DNA of 64,000 nt from contig JACGXE010000003.1 of the NCBI GenBank assembly GCA_014138095.1, positions 434,001-498,000 of the forward strand, given 5' to 3'. Every line of letters begins with the position of its first letter. Positions within the stretch are counted from its first letter, which is position 1. Under the pieces are notes generated by a model. The model saw nothing but the letters and a program-made list of their open reading frames with translations. It was not told the DNA's origin and did not search any database. The stretch comes from Ochrobactrum sp. RH2CCR150 (GTDB taxonomy: Bacteria > Pseudomonadota > Alphaproteobacteria > Rhizobiales > Rhizobiaceae). The translations under genes were made by a program, and so were the position numbers. Shown here piece by piece: positions 1-9,632 of the stretch.

Positions 1-2354
1 TCATTCAGTTCAGCCAGCGTAAAGGCGGGCAGGATCTGGCGCATTCCTTCATGGATTCGCAGCCGGAAGGCACGGTTATTTCCGATTCTCGCGGCCAGAT
101 TGTTTATGCCAATCAGGCCTATGCCAATATGACCGGCGTCGCCAATGCCGATGGCATCCGCTCGCTCGACAATGTGCTGACGGCTGAACCTGCGGCATCC
201 GACGCGATTTATCGTCTGACCAATGCAGTGCGCGATGGTCTCTCCGGGCAGGAAGAAGTGCGGTTGTCTGGCGGACTGTCCCGCGAGGCGCACGGTTCTT
301 TGGCACCCGTCTGGTATCGGATCAAGTCTCGCCCCATTGAAGCCGGGCAGGACTACAAAGGCCCGCTCGTCGCATGGCAGATTGCCGATATTTCCGAGGA
401 ACGCGCCGAGCAGGAGCGTTTCTTTCAGGAACTGCAGGAAGCGATCAATCATCTCGATCATGCACCGGCTGGTTTCTTTTCTGCCGATCCGTCGGGACGC
501 ATCATCTATCTCAACGCCACTTTGGCGGAATGGCTGGGCGTCGATCTGACAGCCTTCACACCGGGTTCGCTGACGCTCAATGAGATCGTCGCGGGCAGCG
601 GCATGGCGCTCATCAAGGCCGTCAAGGCGGAGCCCGGCACCAGCCGCAACACGGTGATCGATCTCGATCTTATCAAGCGCAATGGTCAAAGCCTGGCCGT
701 GCGCTTTTATCATCGTGTGCAGGCGGCCCGTGATGGCACGCGCGGAACGAGCCGTACTATCGTTCTGGATCGCGCAGAGGGCGATGATTCCTCGGCAGCA
801 CTGCGTTCGGCAGAAGTGCGGTTCACGCGCTTCTTCAATTCCGCTCCAATGGCAATTGCTGCCGTCGATGCGCAGGGCCACACTCTGCGTACCAATGCGC
901 GCTTCCTCGACATTTTCTCGTCCGTCGTGGATCGCGATTCCGTTGATCGCCGCGTGAAGCTGGAAAATGTCGTGCATGAGCGTGACCGCGAAGTGTTCAC
1001 CAAGGCGCTTGCGGCGGCATTTGCCGGGCAGGCGAGTATCTCGCCGGTCGACACCGTTCTTCCGGGTAACGAGGAACGGCATATCCGTTTCTATATGAGC
1101 CCGGTCAGCGATATGGGTGGGGAGTCGTCGGAAGAGGCGGCAATCATTTCCGCCGTTGAAACGACGGAACAGAAAGCGCTCGAAAACCAGATGGCGCAGA
1201 GCCAGAAGATGCAGGCTGTTGGTCAGCTTGCCGGTGGCATTGCCCACGACTTCAACAACGTTCTGACGGCGATCATTATGTCGTCGGACCTGTTGTTGAC
1301 CAATCATCGCGCATCCGATCCGTCTTTCCCGGACATCATGAACATCAAGCAGAACGCAAACCGCGCAGCTTCGCTTGTGCGCCAGCTGCTTGCGTTCTCG
1401 CGTCGCCAGACGCTGCGTCCGGAAGTGCTGGATTTGACCGATGTTCTGGCCGATCTGCGCATGCTGCTTGCACGCCTCGTCGGCAAGGATATCGAACTGA
1501 AAATCGATCATGGCCGCGATCTTTGGCCGGTTAAAGCCGATCTTGGCCAGTTCGAACAGGTTGCCGTCAATCTTGCAGTCAATGCGCGTGATGCAATGCC
1601 TGAGGGCGGTGCAATCACGCTGCGGACCCGCAACGTGCCTGTCCACGAAGCGGCAAAACTCACCTATCGTGATCTTCCGGAAGCCGATTATGTTGTCTTC
1701 GAGGTCGAAGACACCGGCACCGGTATTCCAGCCGATGTGCTTGAGAAGATTTTTGAGCCGTTCTTCACCACGAAGGAAGTCGGCAAGGGCACCGGGCTCG
1801 GCCTGTCGATGGTCTATGGCATCATCAAACAGACCGGAGGCTTCATCTATTGCGATTCCGAAGTCGGCAAGGGAACGACGTTCAAGATATTCCTGCCGCG
1901 CCTGATCGTGGAGAAGAGCGCTGAGGATGTGCCTGTCGCCGTCAAGGAAAAGAAGGTCGAAAAGGCGACCGACCTTTCCGGTTCCGCTACGGTTCTGCTC
2001 GTGGAAGACGAAGACGCTGTGCGTATGGGCGGGGTGCGCGCACTCCAGTCGCGCGGCTATACGGTGCATGAAGCGGCTTCCGGCGTAGAGGCTCTGGAAA
2101 TCATGGAAGAACTTGGCGGCGAGGTGGATATCGTCGTGTCCGACGTGGTCATGCCCGAAATGGACGGCCCGACGCTGTTGCGCGAGTTGCGCAAGACCTA
2201 TCCGGATATCAAATTCGTGTTCGTATCCGGTTATGCTGAAGACGCTTTTGCACGCAACCTGCCTGCGGACGCCAAGTTCGGATTCCTGCCAAAGCCGTTC
2301 TCGCTCAAGCAGTTGGCGACCACTGTGAAGGAAATGCTGGAGAAGCAGGACTGA
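1..2354 (+). CDS. cckA: Hybrid sensor histidine kinase CckA (5' end outside window)
   Basis: Cell-cycle hybrid kinase that in alphaproteobacteria feeds phosphate through ChpT to CtrA. The frame is open to the left edge (codons readable from base 3), so the true start and probably the N-terminal membrane segments lie outside the window; the ATG at 51 is internal. Counting from that ATG, PAS-like sensory domains fill about residues 1-370, the HisKA box GGIAHDFNN has its phospho-acceptor at H399, an HATPase domain with the GTGLGLS G-box follows, and a C-terminal receiver domain has the phospho-acceptor at D698 ([12 protein letters not shown]). The HisKA-HATPase-REC order with PAS domains is typical of CckA. 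The flavoprotein gene follows 33 bp downstream on the same strand. Confidence 0.93.
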   Translation, partial: IQFSQRKGGQDLAHSFMDSQPEGTVISDSRGQIVYANQAYANMTGVANADGIRSLDNVLTAEPAASDAIYRLTNAVRDGLSGQEEVRLSGGLSREAHGSLAPVWYRIKSRPIEAGQDYKGPLVAWQIADISEERAEQERFFQELQEAINHLDHAPAGFFSADPSGRIIYLNATLAEWLGVDLTAFTPGSLTLNEIVAGSGMALIKAVKAEPGTSRNTVIDLDLIKRNGQSLAVRFYHRVQAARDGTRGTSRTIVLDRAEGDDSSAALRSAEVRFTRFFNSAPMAIAAVDAQGHTLRTNARFLDIFSSVVDRDSVDRRVKLENVVHERDREVFTKALAAAFAGQASISPVDTVLPGNEERHIRFYMSPVSDMGGESSEEAAIISAVETTEQKALENQMAQSQKMQAVGQLAGGIAHDFNNVLTAIIMSSDLLLTNHRASDPSFPDIMNIKQNANRAASLVRQLLAFSRRQTLRPEVLDLTDVLADLRMLLARLVGKDIELKIDHGRDLWPVKADLGQFEQVAVNLAVNARDAMPEGGAITLRTRNVPVHEAAKLTYRDLPEADYVVFEVEDTGTGIPADVLEKIFEPFFTTKEVGKGTGLGLSMVYGIIKQTGGFIYCDSEVGKGTTFKIFLPRLIVEKSAEDVPVAVKEKKVEKATDLSGSATVLLVEDEDAVRMGGVRALQSRGYTVHEAASGVEALEIMEELGGEVDIVVSDVVMPEMDGPTLLRELRKTYPDIKFVFVSGYAEDAFARNLPADAKFGFLPKPFSLKQLATTVKEMLEKQD

Positions 2355-2387
2355 TGAATTTCACGTGCACTTCCCGGCAAGACAGTC

Positions 2388-3584
2388 ATGTGTAGCGGCC
2401 GCATTGCGGTTTTCGGCGGCGGTCCATCTGGCCTGATTGCAGCCGAAAGACTGTCGACGCTTGGATATGCTGTAACCGTCTATGAGCAGATGCCGACTGT
2501 TGGACGGAAATTTCTACTGGCTGGAAAGTCAGGTCTTAACATCACCCATGCGGAAGATTTTTCGACCTTCGTGAACCGCTTTGGCGCAGCCAACGCCCGA
2601 CTTCTGCCAATGCTGCAAAAGTTCGGGCCGCAGGATCTGCGTAATTGGGCAGACGCGCTTGGCGCTGAAACCTTCGTCGGGTCGTCGGATCGCGTCTTTC
2701 CCAAGGCGATGAAGGCTTCCCCGCTGTTGCGCGCGTGGGGACATCGGCTGGAAGCGCAAGGCGTGCGCGTTCTGACACGGCATCGCTGGGTCGGTTTTGA
2801 TGGCGACATGCCGATCGTAGAGACTGCCACTGGCCGCGAAACCGTTGAGTGCGATGCAGCGCTTTTCGCTTTCGGCGGCGCGAGCTGGCCGAAACTCGGT
2901 TCGAACGGTGCCTGGGTGCCGCATTTTACCGAAAAAGGCATTACAATTGCGCCGTTGCGCTCCGCAAATTGCGGCTTCGATGTCGCATGGAGTGAGCATC
3001 TGGCAAGCCGTTTTGCAGGCGAACCAGTCAAATCCGTCACCATCACGAGCGCCGCCGGAACGACGCAGGGCGAATTCGTGATCACCAAGACGGGTGTTGA
3101 GGGTAGTCTTGTTTATGCCCACGCGGCGGCGTTACGCGATGCACTGACGGCAGAGGGGCAAGCCAATCTGGTGCTTGATCTTGCGCCGGGGCGCAGCTTC
3201 GAGCGTCTCAAAGCTGATCTGGAACGGCAGGACAGCAAGCTCAGTTTCGGGAATCTATTGCGTAAGGGCGCTGGCCTGACGGGTGTGAAGGCTGCACTTG
3301 TCACGGAATTTCTGCGCGATAAAAATCCTGACAAGCTGGCACATGCCATCAAGGCACTACACGTTCCTCTATTGCGCACTCGTCCGATAGAGGAAGTTAT
3401 CTCTTCTGCTGGTGGTATTGTCTGGGATGAGATTGATCAGAATCAGATGCTGCGGAAATTGCCCGGCATCTTTGTTGCGGGTGAAATGGTCGATTGGGAA
3501 GCGCCGACTGGTGGCTATCTTCTGACGGCGTGTTTCGCAATGGGTGTTGCCGCTGCCGAGGGTATCGACGGCTGGCTACAATAA
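2388..3584 (+). CDS. HI0933-family FAD/NAD(P)-dependent oxidoreductase
   Basis: A 398-aa flavoprotein of the HI0933/BaiN-like family (TIGR03862-type); its physiological substrate is unknown. An N-terminal dinucleotide-binding motif GGGPSG lies at residues 9-14. The family signature [16 protein letters not shown] lies near residues 45-60, and the C-terminal FAD-contact region [18 protein letters not shown] near 364-381 is well conserved. No signal peptide or membrane segment, so cytosolic. It follows cckA by 33 bp and could be co-transcribed with it. The ATG has only a weak upstream Shine-Dalgarno sequence, but no better in-frame start is visible. It ends 19 bp before the convergent tRNA-Arg gene. 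Confidence 0.85.
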   Translation: MCSGRIAVFGGGPSGLIAAERLSTLGYAVTVYEQMPTVGRKFLLAGKSGLNITHAEDFSTFVNRFGAANARLLPMLQKFGPQDLRNWADALGAETFVGSSDRVFPKAMKASPLLRAWGHRLEAQGVRVLTRHRWVGFDGDMPIVETATGRETVECDAALFAFGGASWPKLGSNGAWVPHFTEKGITIAPLRSANCGFDVAWSEHLASRFAGEPVKSVTITSAAGTTQGEFVITKTGVEGSLVYAHAAALRDALTAEGQANLVLDLAPGRSFERLKADLERQDSKLSFGNLLRKGAGLTGVKAALVTEFLRDKNPDKLAHAIKALHVPLLRTRPIEEVISSAGGIVWDEIDQNQMLRKLPGIFVAGEMVDWEAPTGGYLLTACFAMGVAAAEGIDGWLQ

Positions 3585-3602
3585 CCCTGAGATATTGGAA
3601 AA

Positions 3603-3679
3603 TGGCGCACCCGACAGGATTCGAACCTGTGACCTCTGCCTTCGGAGGGCAGCACTCTATCCAGCTGAGCTACGGGTGC
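3603..3679 (-). tRNA. tRNA-Arg (anticodon CCG)
   Basis: Read on the minus strand, a full 77-nt cloverleaf is present. The acceptor stem is GCACCCG/CGGGTGC, followed by discriminator G and an encoded CCA. The D arm is AGCTCAGCTGGAT-like. The anticodon stem is CTGCC/GGCAG with loop CTCCGAA, giving anticodon CCG, which reads the arginine codon CGG. The T arm contains GGTTCGAATCC. It converges with the flavoprotein gene. I saw no duplicated 3' end that would mark an integrated element. Confidence 0.96.
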
Positions 3680-3806
3680 AAACTGGATGGCTGAAAGCCT
3701 GATCTGCCGCGTTTCTAGCTGAACCACGCAATTGCATCAATGACTTATTTTCATAAACCAGACTAAATCTGACGCGGGCTGCGTGAATGAGTAACGCGGC
3801 GTAAGA

Positions 3807-3832
3807 CTCCTGGCCGAAAGGTCAGCCAGGAG
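3807..3832 (-). terminator. Hairpin downstream of the MFS gene
   Basis: Perfect 8-bp stem CTCCTGGC / GCCAGGAG with a 10-nt loop, 18 bp past the MFS stop codon. A T-run (GGTTTTT) lies on the plus-strand side, so as a canonical rho-independent terminator it reads better left to right. It probably serves as a transcript end for the MFS gene or as a barrier in both directions. Confidence 0.5.
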
Positions 3833-3849
3833 CTTGGTTTTTGAAATAC

Positions 3850-5154
3850 CTATGCGGAATGCTTGGCCAGTTCGCCTCTGCCATTTCGCGCCCGTAGTCC
3901 GATCAAAACAACGATGGCAAGGGCGCATAGAAGAGCCAGAACGTAGAACCCGGCATCGTGATTGCCGACGGCAACATCGGCCCAATTCTTGATCTGCGGC
4001 GCGAAGAATGCACCGAGATTGCCGATGGAAACGATGAAGGCGATACCGCTTGCCGCGCCAACGCCACCGAGATAGCGCGTAGGGAGGCTCCAGAAAACCG
4101 GCTGCGACGCCGTTAGCCCCGGCACCGCAATACATGCCGCAATCAGCATGATCCATGCGTTTCCAGTCAGGCCGATCATCCCCAAGGCGATGGTACCAGC
4201 GGTCACCATCAGCGCGCAGATCAGCCGATGTTTGCCGGTATTATCCGCAAGCACGGTGAAATAGCGCGTTGCGATCACCGAACATAGCCACGGAAGGCTC
4301 AAAAGCGTGCCGATGAAGAGGTTCATCTCGCCGCCAGATGCCGCATCGGCGAATCGTGACGGGAAGTAGAACGTCAGCGGTGCGGTGCCAATCTGCAGGA
4401 AGAAATAGATCGCGATGAACGCCCACACTCTGGCGTCTTTCAGAACAGAAAGCGCTGAATGTTTGTGGGTGTTTTCCTTGGCAGCTTCTTCCGCTCTCAC
4501 GACAGTGGTCAGCGCGTCTCTTTCTTCAGGCGTGAGCCAGCTTGCCTTTTCAGGCCGGTCGGTCAGATAGAAGAGTGCGATGATGCCCATGAGCGAGGCG
4601 CCTAGACCTTCGACAAGGAACATCCATTGCCAGTTTGTCAGCCCGAAAACACCGTGATGGGTGAGAAGCCAACCGGATAAGGGGCTGCCCAACACCAGTG
4701 CCAAAGGCACGCCGAGATAAAACAGACCCGTCGCCTTCGCGCGTTCCTTCGCCGGAAACCAGTAGGTCAGATAAAGCAGAACGCCGGGATAGAAACCGGC
4801 TTCGCAAACACCCAGCAGAAAACGCAGCGAATAGAACACGGTTTCCGTATGGGCGAACATCATCGCCGCCGATACAAGACCCCAGCTGATCATGATACGG
4901 CTAAGCCAGAGCCGCGCCCCGACTTTGTGCAGGATAATGTTGCTCGGCACTTCAAACAGAGCGTAACCGATGAAGAATATGCCCGCGCCAAAGGCGTAGG
5001 CGGCGTCGCTTAAGCCAGTATCGAGCTGGAATTCCTTTTTGGCAAAGCCGATATTTGCGCGATCCAGAAAGGCCATGATCAGCATCAGCGCCAGAAATGG
5101 CAGCAGTCGCCGCGTGGCTTTCCGAACAGCAGTATCAATATGTGCAGCACTCAT
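3850..5154 (-). CDS. MFS transporter, anion:cation symporter (ACS) type
   Basis: A 434-aa inner-membrane permease with about 12 hydrophobic segments. The early FLDRANIGFAKK stretch and the loop YWFPAKERAKATG are hallmarks of the ACS family, which takes up organic acid anions such as tartrate, phthalate or hexuronates. The exact substrate cannot be read. The chosen ATG (5154) gives the protein start MSAAHIDTAV and is preceded by AGGAGGA about 10 nt upstream. An ATG 24 bp earlier (5178) would place that Shine-Dalgarno sequence inside the coding region and is less likely. The gene stands alone, with no regulator or catabolic enzymes beside it. Confidence 0.85.
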   Translation of the reverse strand: MSAAHIDTAVRKATRRLLPFLALMLIMAFLDRANIGFAKKEFQLDTGLSDAAYAFGAGIFFIGYALFEVPSNIILHKVGARLWLSRIMISWGLVSAAMMFAHTETVFYSLRFLLGVCEAGFYPGVLLYLTYWFPAKERAKATGLFYLGVPLALVLGSPLSGWLLTHHGVFGLTNWQWMFLVEGLGASLMGIIALFYLTDRPEKASWLTPEERDALTTVVRAEEAAKENTHKHSALSVLKDARVWAFIAIYFFLQIGTAPLTFYFPSRFADAASGGEMNLFIGTLLSLPWLCSVIATRYFTVLADNTGKHRLICALMVTAGTIALGMIGLTGNAWIMLIAACIAVPGLTASQPVFWSLPTRYLGGVGAASGIAFIVSIGNLGAFFAPQIKNWADVAVGNHDAGFYVLALLCALAIVVLIGLRARNGRGELAKHSA

Positions 5155-5766
5155 CCCGATGTGTCTCCTCCTCATCACCTCAAGAATGCGCGCAAGCTAA
5201 TGGAAACCCGTATATGGATAAAGACTGCAAATATAAATACATGGAGACGTAGGTGGGGTTTTGAGGGGTATAATTTCGGTTATGGACCGCTGCAGAAGCA
5301 TCGCAACATGAGATAATTTATATACAAATATATGGTAGCCCTAATGAATTTATTGATATTATAAACAAATATTACCGATTGTATTAAAGCGTTGATTTGA
5401 TGATCCGCGATTCGCGGAAATCGCCTGTTTCGGCCATCGTTTGACCTTCCTCGGCCTTCGGAATTACCAACGGAGAAGTCATCACGTTAAACAATTATCC
5501 GCCTGATCGGGCGGATTTAAAGTTAGTAAAACGCCAGTTTTCGCTCAAAAAAGTACAAAATAGGGGTTTTCTAGAAAAATTGGACGCGGAGACAAGTTTC
5601 AGGATTCTACGCTAACGACAGAACCAACCCGCACGGCTATCGTCAATCATCCAATAAAGAACATCCAAAACCAATGATTATGGTGTCCACATCTCTGTGG
5701 CTGCTGGGGTGTCTCTTTGCGTTTGAAGAATTGACATAAACCGGATGAGTATCGCGGGAGGTTTTT
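5155..5766. other. AT-rich intergenic region between the MFS gene and the polysaccharide operon
   Basis: About 610 bp with no convincing coding sequence, clearly richer in AT than its flanks. It must hold the MFS promoter (minus) and the polysaccharide operon promoter (plus). Two small inverted repeats are visible: TCCGCG-att-CGCGGA at 5404-5418 and ATCCGCC-N6-GGCGGAT at 5497-5516. A TTGACA at about 5734 lies close to the GTG start but has no good -10 partner. I cannot assign a specific promoter. Confidence 0.5.
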
Positions 5767-6780
5767 GTGAGCATCATCTTCAAATCTTCGAGTATATCCG
5801 CAGAGCGCATGTCAACGCGTCGTATCCTTGTTGCTGGCGGAGCAGGGTTCCTCGGTTCGCATCTTTGTGAGCGGCTCCTGCGCGAAGGCAATTTCGTTAT
5901 CTGCGTCGATAATTTTTCCACGGGTCGTATTGAGAACCTGCGCAATCTCCTGCGCTATGACACATTCAGCTTCGTTCGCCACGATATTGTCCATCCGCTC
6001 GATCTGCCGGTTGATGAAATCTACAATTTGGCTTGCCCGGCTTCGCCGCCGCATTATCAGGCTGATCCGGTTCACACCATGAAGACGAGCGTAATCGGCT
6101 CGCTCAATCTGCTGGAACTTGCCGCCCATTATCAGGCACGGATTTTCCAGGCTTCGACATCCGAAGTCTATGGCGATCCCCAGGTGCATCCGCAGCCTGA
6201 ATCCTATTGGGGCAACGTAAATTCCTTCGGCCCGCGCTCCTGCTACGACGAAGGCAAGCGGTCGGCTGAAACGCTGTTTTATGATTTCCATAAGCAATAC
6301 GGCGTCGATATTCGCATTGTGCGCATCTTCAACACCTACGGTCCGCGCATGCGCCCAGATGACGGCCGCGTCGTATCCAACTTCATCGTACAAGCCCTTA
6401 AGGGCGACGATATCACCATCTATGGCGATGGCTCCCAGACGCGCTCCTTCTGCTATGTCGATGATCTTATTGAAGGTTTCTGCCGCCTGATGGGCAGCCA
6501 GCCAGCCATCCACACGCCAGTCAATCTCGGTAATCCAGGTGAGTTCACAGTGCGTGAACTGGCTGAACAGATCATCGCTCTGACCGGTTCGTCATCGCGA
6601 ATTGTGCAACGCCCGTTGCCAACCGATGACCCGCGCCAGCGTCGCCCGGACATCACGGTTGCCAAGCGCGAGCTTGGCTGGGAACCAGCGATTGCCCTGA
6701 CAGAAGGTCTGAAGTCGACGATCTCCTATTTTGAGCGCCAGTTGGTCCGACCTTCGGGAGAGCTTGTTGAGGTGGCATGA
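5767..6780 (+). CDS. UDP-glucuronate decarboxylase (UDP-xylose synthase)
   Basis: Extended short-chain dehydrogenase/reductase that converts UDP-glucuronate to UDP-xylose using tightly bound NAD+. The Rossmann motif GGAGFLGSH is near residues 23-31. The active-site block is YDEGKR (YxxxK), and the family-diagnostic segments [21 protein letters not shown] and YWGNVN separate it from GalE and RmlB. At 337 aa it matches bacterial UXS. I take GTG at 5767 as start because GGGAGG sits 4 nt upstream; the ATG 42 bp further in has a weaker site. First gene of a seven-gene operon; its stop overlaps the galE start (ATGA). Ugd, three genes downstream, makes its substrate. Confidence 0.9.
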   Translation: MSIIFKSSSISAERMSTRRILVAGGAGFLGSHLCERLLREGNFVICVDNFSTGRIENLRNLLRYDTFSFVRHDIVHPLDLPVDEIYNLACPASPPHYQADPVHTMKTSVIGSLNLLELAAHYQARIFQASTSEVYGDPQVHPQPESYWGNVNSFGPRSCYDEGKRSAETLFYDFHKQYGVDIRIVRIFNTYGPRMRPDDGRVVSNFIVQALKGDDITIYGDGSQTRSFCYVDDLIEGFCRLMGSQPAIHTPVNLGNPGEFTVRELAEQIIALTGSSSRIVQRPLPTDDPRQRRPDITVAKRELGWEPAIALTEGLKSTISYFERQLVRPSGELVEVA

Positions 6781-7766
6781 TGACCCAGCAAAACGTACTC
6801 GTTGCCGGCGGTGCTGGCTTTATCGGCAGCCATACGGCCAAGCTTTTGGCCGGGCACGGTTTTTCGCCGGTCGTCTATGACAATCTGTCGACCGGTCATA
6901 AGGCTTCGGTACGTTGGGGCGAATTCGTCGAAGGCGATATTCTCTCGCAGGACAAGCTCATCGCAGCGATTGAGACCTACGATCCTGTTGCAGTCATCCA
7001 CTTTGCGGCTTCGGCCTATGTCGGGGAGTCCGTCACGGACCCAGCCAAGTATTACCGGAACAATGTCTGCGGCACGCAATCGCTTCTGGAAGCGTGCCGT
7101 TTGACGGGCGGTCGTCCGGTCATCTTCTCGTCTAGCTGCGCCACCTATGGCATTCCCGATCGCTTGCCGATCCGCGAAGGCGAGGTGCAGCGCCCAATCA
7201 ATCCTTATGGGCGCACCAAGCTGATCGCAGAACATATGCTTGCCGATTATTCGGCAGCCTATGGCATGCGTTATGCGGCGCTGCGTTATTTCAACGCTTG
7301 CGGCGCCGATATCGACGGGGAACTGGGCGAAAAGCACGACCCTGAAACCCATCTTATCCCGCGCGCCATGCTGGCTGCCGCTGGAAACGCCGATGTTCTT
7401 GAAGTCTTCGGCGATGATTACGACACGCCGGACGGCACCTGCATTCGCGATTATATCCATGTTGTCGATCTGGCGCGGGCTCACGTGCTGGCCGTCGAAC
7501 ATCTGGTGAATGGCGGTGGTAATCTGGTTCTCAATCTTGGAACCGGGCGCGGCACGTCGATCAAGGAAATCGTCGATGCCATCGGTCGTGTTACAGGACG
7601 TCAGGTGCCGGTTGCGATGCGCGCGCGTCGAGCAGGCGATCCGCCAGCACTTTATGCCGATCCGGCGGAAGCTGCAGCAAAGCTTGGCTTCACAACGCTC
7701 CATTCTGATCTCGATACGATTATTCGTACTGCTGCTCCATTTTTTGGTCTGGAGGCGCGGTCATGA
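6777..7766 (+). CDS. galE: UDP-glucose 4-epimerase
   Basis: Interconverts UDP-glucose and UDP-galactose in the cytosol. The 329-aa protein shows GGAGFIGSH near residues 10-18, the SSS(C)ATYG block around 119-126, the catalytic YGRTK (YxxxK) motif near 143-147, and a conserved [11 protein letters not shown] segment. It overlaps the upstream gene by 4 bp and the downstream synthase by 4 bp, so all three are probably translationally coupled. Context suggests it supplies UDP-galactose for the polysaccharide made by this operon rather than for galactose catabolism, since no galK or galT is nearby. Confidence 0.93.
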   Translation: MMTQQNVLVAGGAGFIGSHTAKLLAGHGFSPVVYDNLSTGHKASVRWGEFVEGDILSQDKLIAAIETYDPVAVIHFAASAYVGESVTDPAKYYRNNVCGTQSLLEACRLTGGRPVIFSSSCATYGIPDRLPIREGEVQRPINPYGRTKLIAEHMLADYSAAYGMRYAALRYFNACGADIDGELGEKHDPETHLIPRAMLAAAGNADVLEVFGDDYDTPDGTCIRDYIHVVDLARAHVLAVEHLVNGGGNLVLNLGTGRGTSIKEIVDAIGRVTGRQVPVAMRARRAGDPPALYADPAEAAAKLGFTTLHSDLDTIIRTAAPFFGLEARS

Positions 7767-9613
7767 AGACGCCCCGGATTCCTCTGGTTGCAGACAATAA
7801 GGAACCATTGCTGACGCCCATTTTCACTGGCCGCAAACGGGTGGAATATATTGTCGGCATCATTCTCTGGGCTATGGCCATCGCCTATTTCTGGCAGTGG
7901 TGGCTGATCAGCGCCGAACATATCCATCCGGTTGGTTCTGTTCTGGTTACTGCGCTTTTGGCCTGGATAACCATCCTGCCTCTCTATTTCATCCTGATTT
8001 TCTTCCATGCTGCGCGCCCGACCGGTCCGTTGCGACTGCCGGAAGGAAGCCGCGTGGCCATGGTGGTCACCAAGGCACCGTCTGAGCCGTTTGAAGTTGT
8101 ATCGGAAACACTGCTGGCCATGCTGGCCCAGAATGTCCCGCATGACACATGGCTTGCCGACGAAGATCCGTCACCATCAACGCTGGCATGGTGTCGTGAG
8201 CATGGCGTGTTCGTTTCGACGCGCAAGGGACGTGCGGATTATCACCGGCAAACCTGGCCACGCCGTACACGGTGCAAGGAAGGCAATCTGGCGTTCTTTT
8301 ACGATCATTACGGCTATGAGCGCTATGACTTCGTATCGCAGCTCGATGCGGATCATGTGCCGGAACCGGACTATCTTTACAACATTCTGCGTCCATTCGC
8401 AGACCCGGCAATCGGCTATGTTTCAGCGCCAAGCATCTGTGATCGCAATGCACATGAAAGCTGGTCGGCACGCGGACGTCTCTATGTCGAGGCGAGTATG
8501 CATGGCTCGTTGCAGGCGGGTTACAATGGCGGCTTTGCGCCTGTGTGCATCGGTTCGCATTATGCGGTGCGAACGGCTGCGCTGAAGGAAATCGGCGGCC
8601 TTGGTCCCGAACTTGCCGAGGATCATTCGACGACCCTGTTCATGAATGCGCATGGCTGGCGCGGCGTTCACGCACTAGATGCGATTGCCCATGGCGATGG
8701 TCCGCGAACCTTTGGCGATCTCGTGACGCAGGAATTTCAGTGGTCACGCAGTCTGGTCATGATCCTTTTGCAGTACACGCCGAAGCTGATCAGCCGTTTG
8801 CCGCTGCGCCTGAAGTTCCAGTTTCTGTTTTCACAGATCTGGTATCCGCTCTATGCCTTCTTCCTGGCTATGACCTTCCTGCTGCCGATAATTATCCTTG
8901 CCTATGGCGATAATTTTGTCAGCGTCACATATCCGGATTTCCTGCTTCACTTCATGCCGCAGTCGCTGATGATTTTGTTCCTCGCGTTCTGGTGGCGGTC
9001 GAGCAAGACGTTCCGTCCTGTCGATGGCAAGATTTTCAGCTGGGAAGCGATGCTGTTTCTGCTGGCGCGTTGGCCCTGGGTATTGGCCGGAACCTTTGCA
9101 GCATTTCGTGACTGGGCAACAGGTTCATTCGTCGACTTCCGCGTTACGCCGAAGGGTTCTTCTGAAGTCGATCCGGTGCCGTTTCGAGTGCTTGCACCCT
9201 ATGCCTTCATCTCCATGCTGTCGCTTGTTCCGGTTCTGTTGGTCGACGACGCTGATCAAACACGCGGCTTCTACGTCTTCGCCATCATCAATGCGGGCTT
9301 CTACCTGTTTCTGATCGGCATGATCATTGTGCAACATGCACGCGAGAATAAGGTGCGGATGCAAAGCCGCTTCTATCAGCCGGTCCTCGCGAGCAGCTTT
9401 ATGGCGCTTGTCATGGTCACAGGTTTTACGACCGCTGAACGGGGCCGCGACGGCATTGAAGCACTGACCTGGGGTACGTTGAGCTTTTCAGTATTCGACG
9501 ACCAATTCTCGGTAGCCGGAGCAGGCGTCGGCGGACGCGACACTCACAAGACAATATTCAACCCTCGTTGGCGCGAGAACCCGTTCAACGGGTCGAGCAA
9601 CGAAAGCAAATAG
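7763..9613 (+). CDS. Membrane GT2 glycan synthase, cellulose-synthase-like
   Basis: Processive-type family 2 glycosyltransferase of 616 aa. Two hydrophobic segments lie near residues 28-80. A cytosolic GT-A domain follows, with the donor-binding DAD at D195/D197, a later acidic AED (around residue 288) in the position of the catalytic TED, and then QEFQW at 323-327 where cellulose synthases have QxxRW. Several C-terminal membrane helices lie between about 355 and 570. It lacks a PilZ domain, so direct c-di-GMP control is not apparent. Product linkage and sugar are unknown; the operon suggests a beta-glycan made from UDP-GlcA, UDP-xylose, UDP-galactose or UDP-glucose. Overlaps galE by 4 bp. 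Confidence 0.85.
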   Translation: MKTPRIPLVADNKEPLLTPIFTGRKRVEYIVGIILWAMAIAYFWQWWLISAEHIHPVGSVLVTALLAWITILPLYFILIFFHAARPTGPLRLPEGSRVAMVVTKAPSEPFEVVSETLLAMLAQNVPHDTWLADEDPSPSTLAWCREHGVFVSTRKGRADYHRQTWPRRTRCKEGNLAFFYDHYGYERYDFVSQLDADHVPEPDYLYNILRPFADPAIGYVSAPSICDRNAHESWSARGRLYVEASMHGSLQAGYNGGFAPVCIGSHYAVRTAALKEIGGLGPELAEDHSTTLFMNAHGWRGVHALDAIAHGDGPRTFGDLVTQEFQWSRSLVMILLQYTPKLISRLPLRLKFQFLFSQIWYPLYAFFLAMTFLLPIIILAYGDNFVSVTYPDFLLHFMPQSLMILFLAFWWRSSKTFRPVDGKIFSWEAMLFLLARWPWVLAGTFAAFRDWATGSFVDFRVTPKGSSEVDPVPFRVLAPYAFISMLSLVPVLLVDDADQTRGFYVFAIINAGFYLFLIGMIIVQHARENKVRMQSRFYQPVLASSFMALVMVTGFTTAERGRDGIEALTWGTLSFSVFDDQFSVAGAGVGGRDTHKTIFNPRWRENPFNGSSNESK

Positions 9614-9632
9614 CGGAGAGGCGGGACTTGTT

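Noticed and set aside
3603-3679. tRNA-Arg as attachment site of an island carrying the polysaccharide operon
   Set aside because: The 3' end of the tRNA points toward the flavoprotein gene, not toward the operon; no integrase and no repeated tRNA 3' end were seen.
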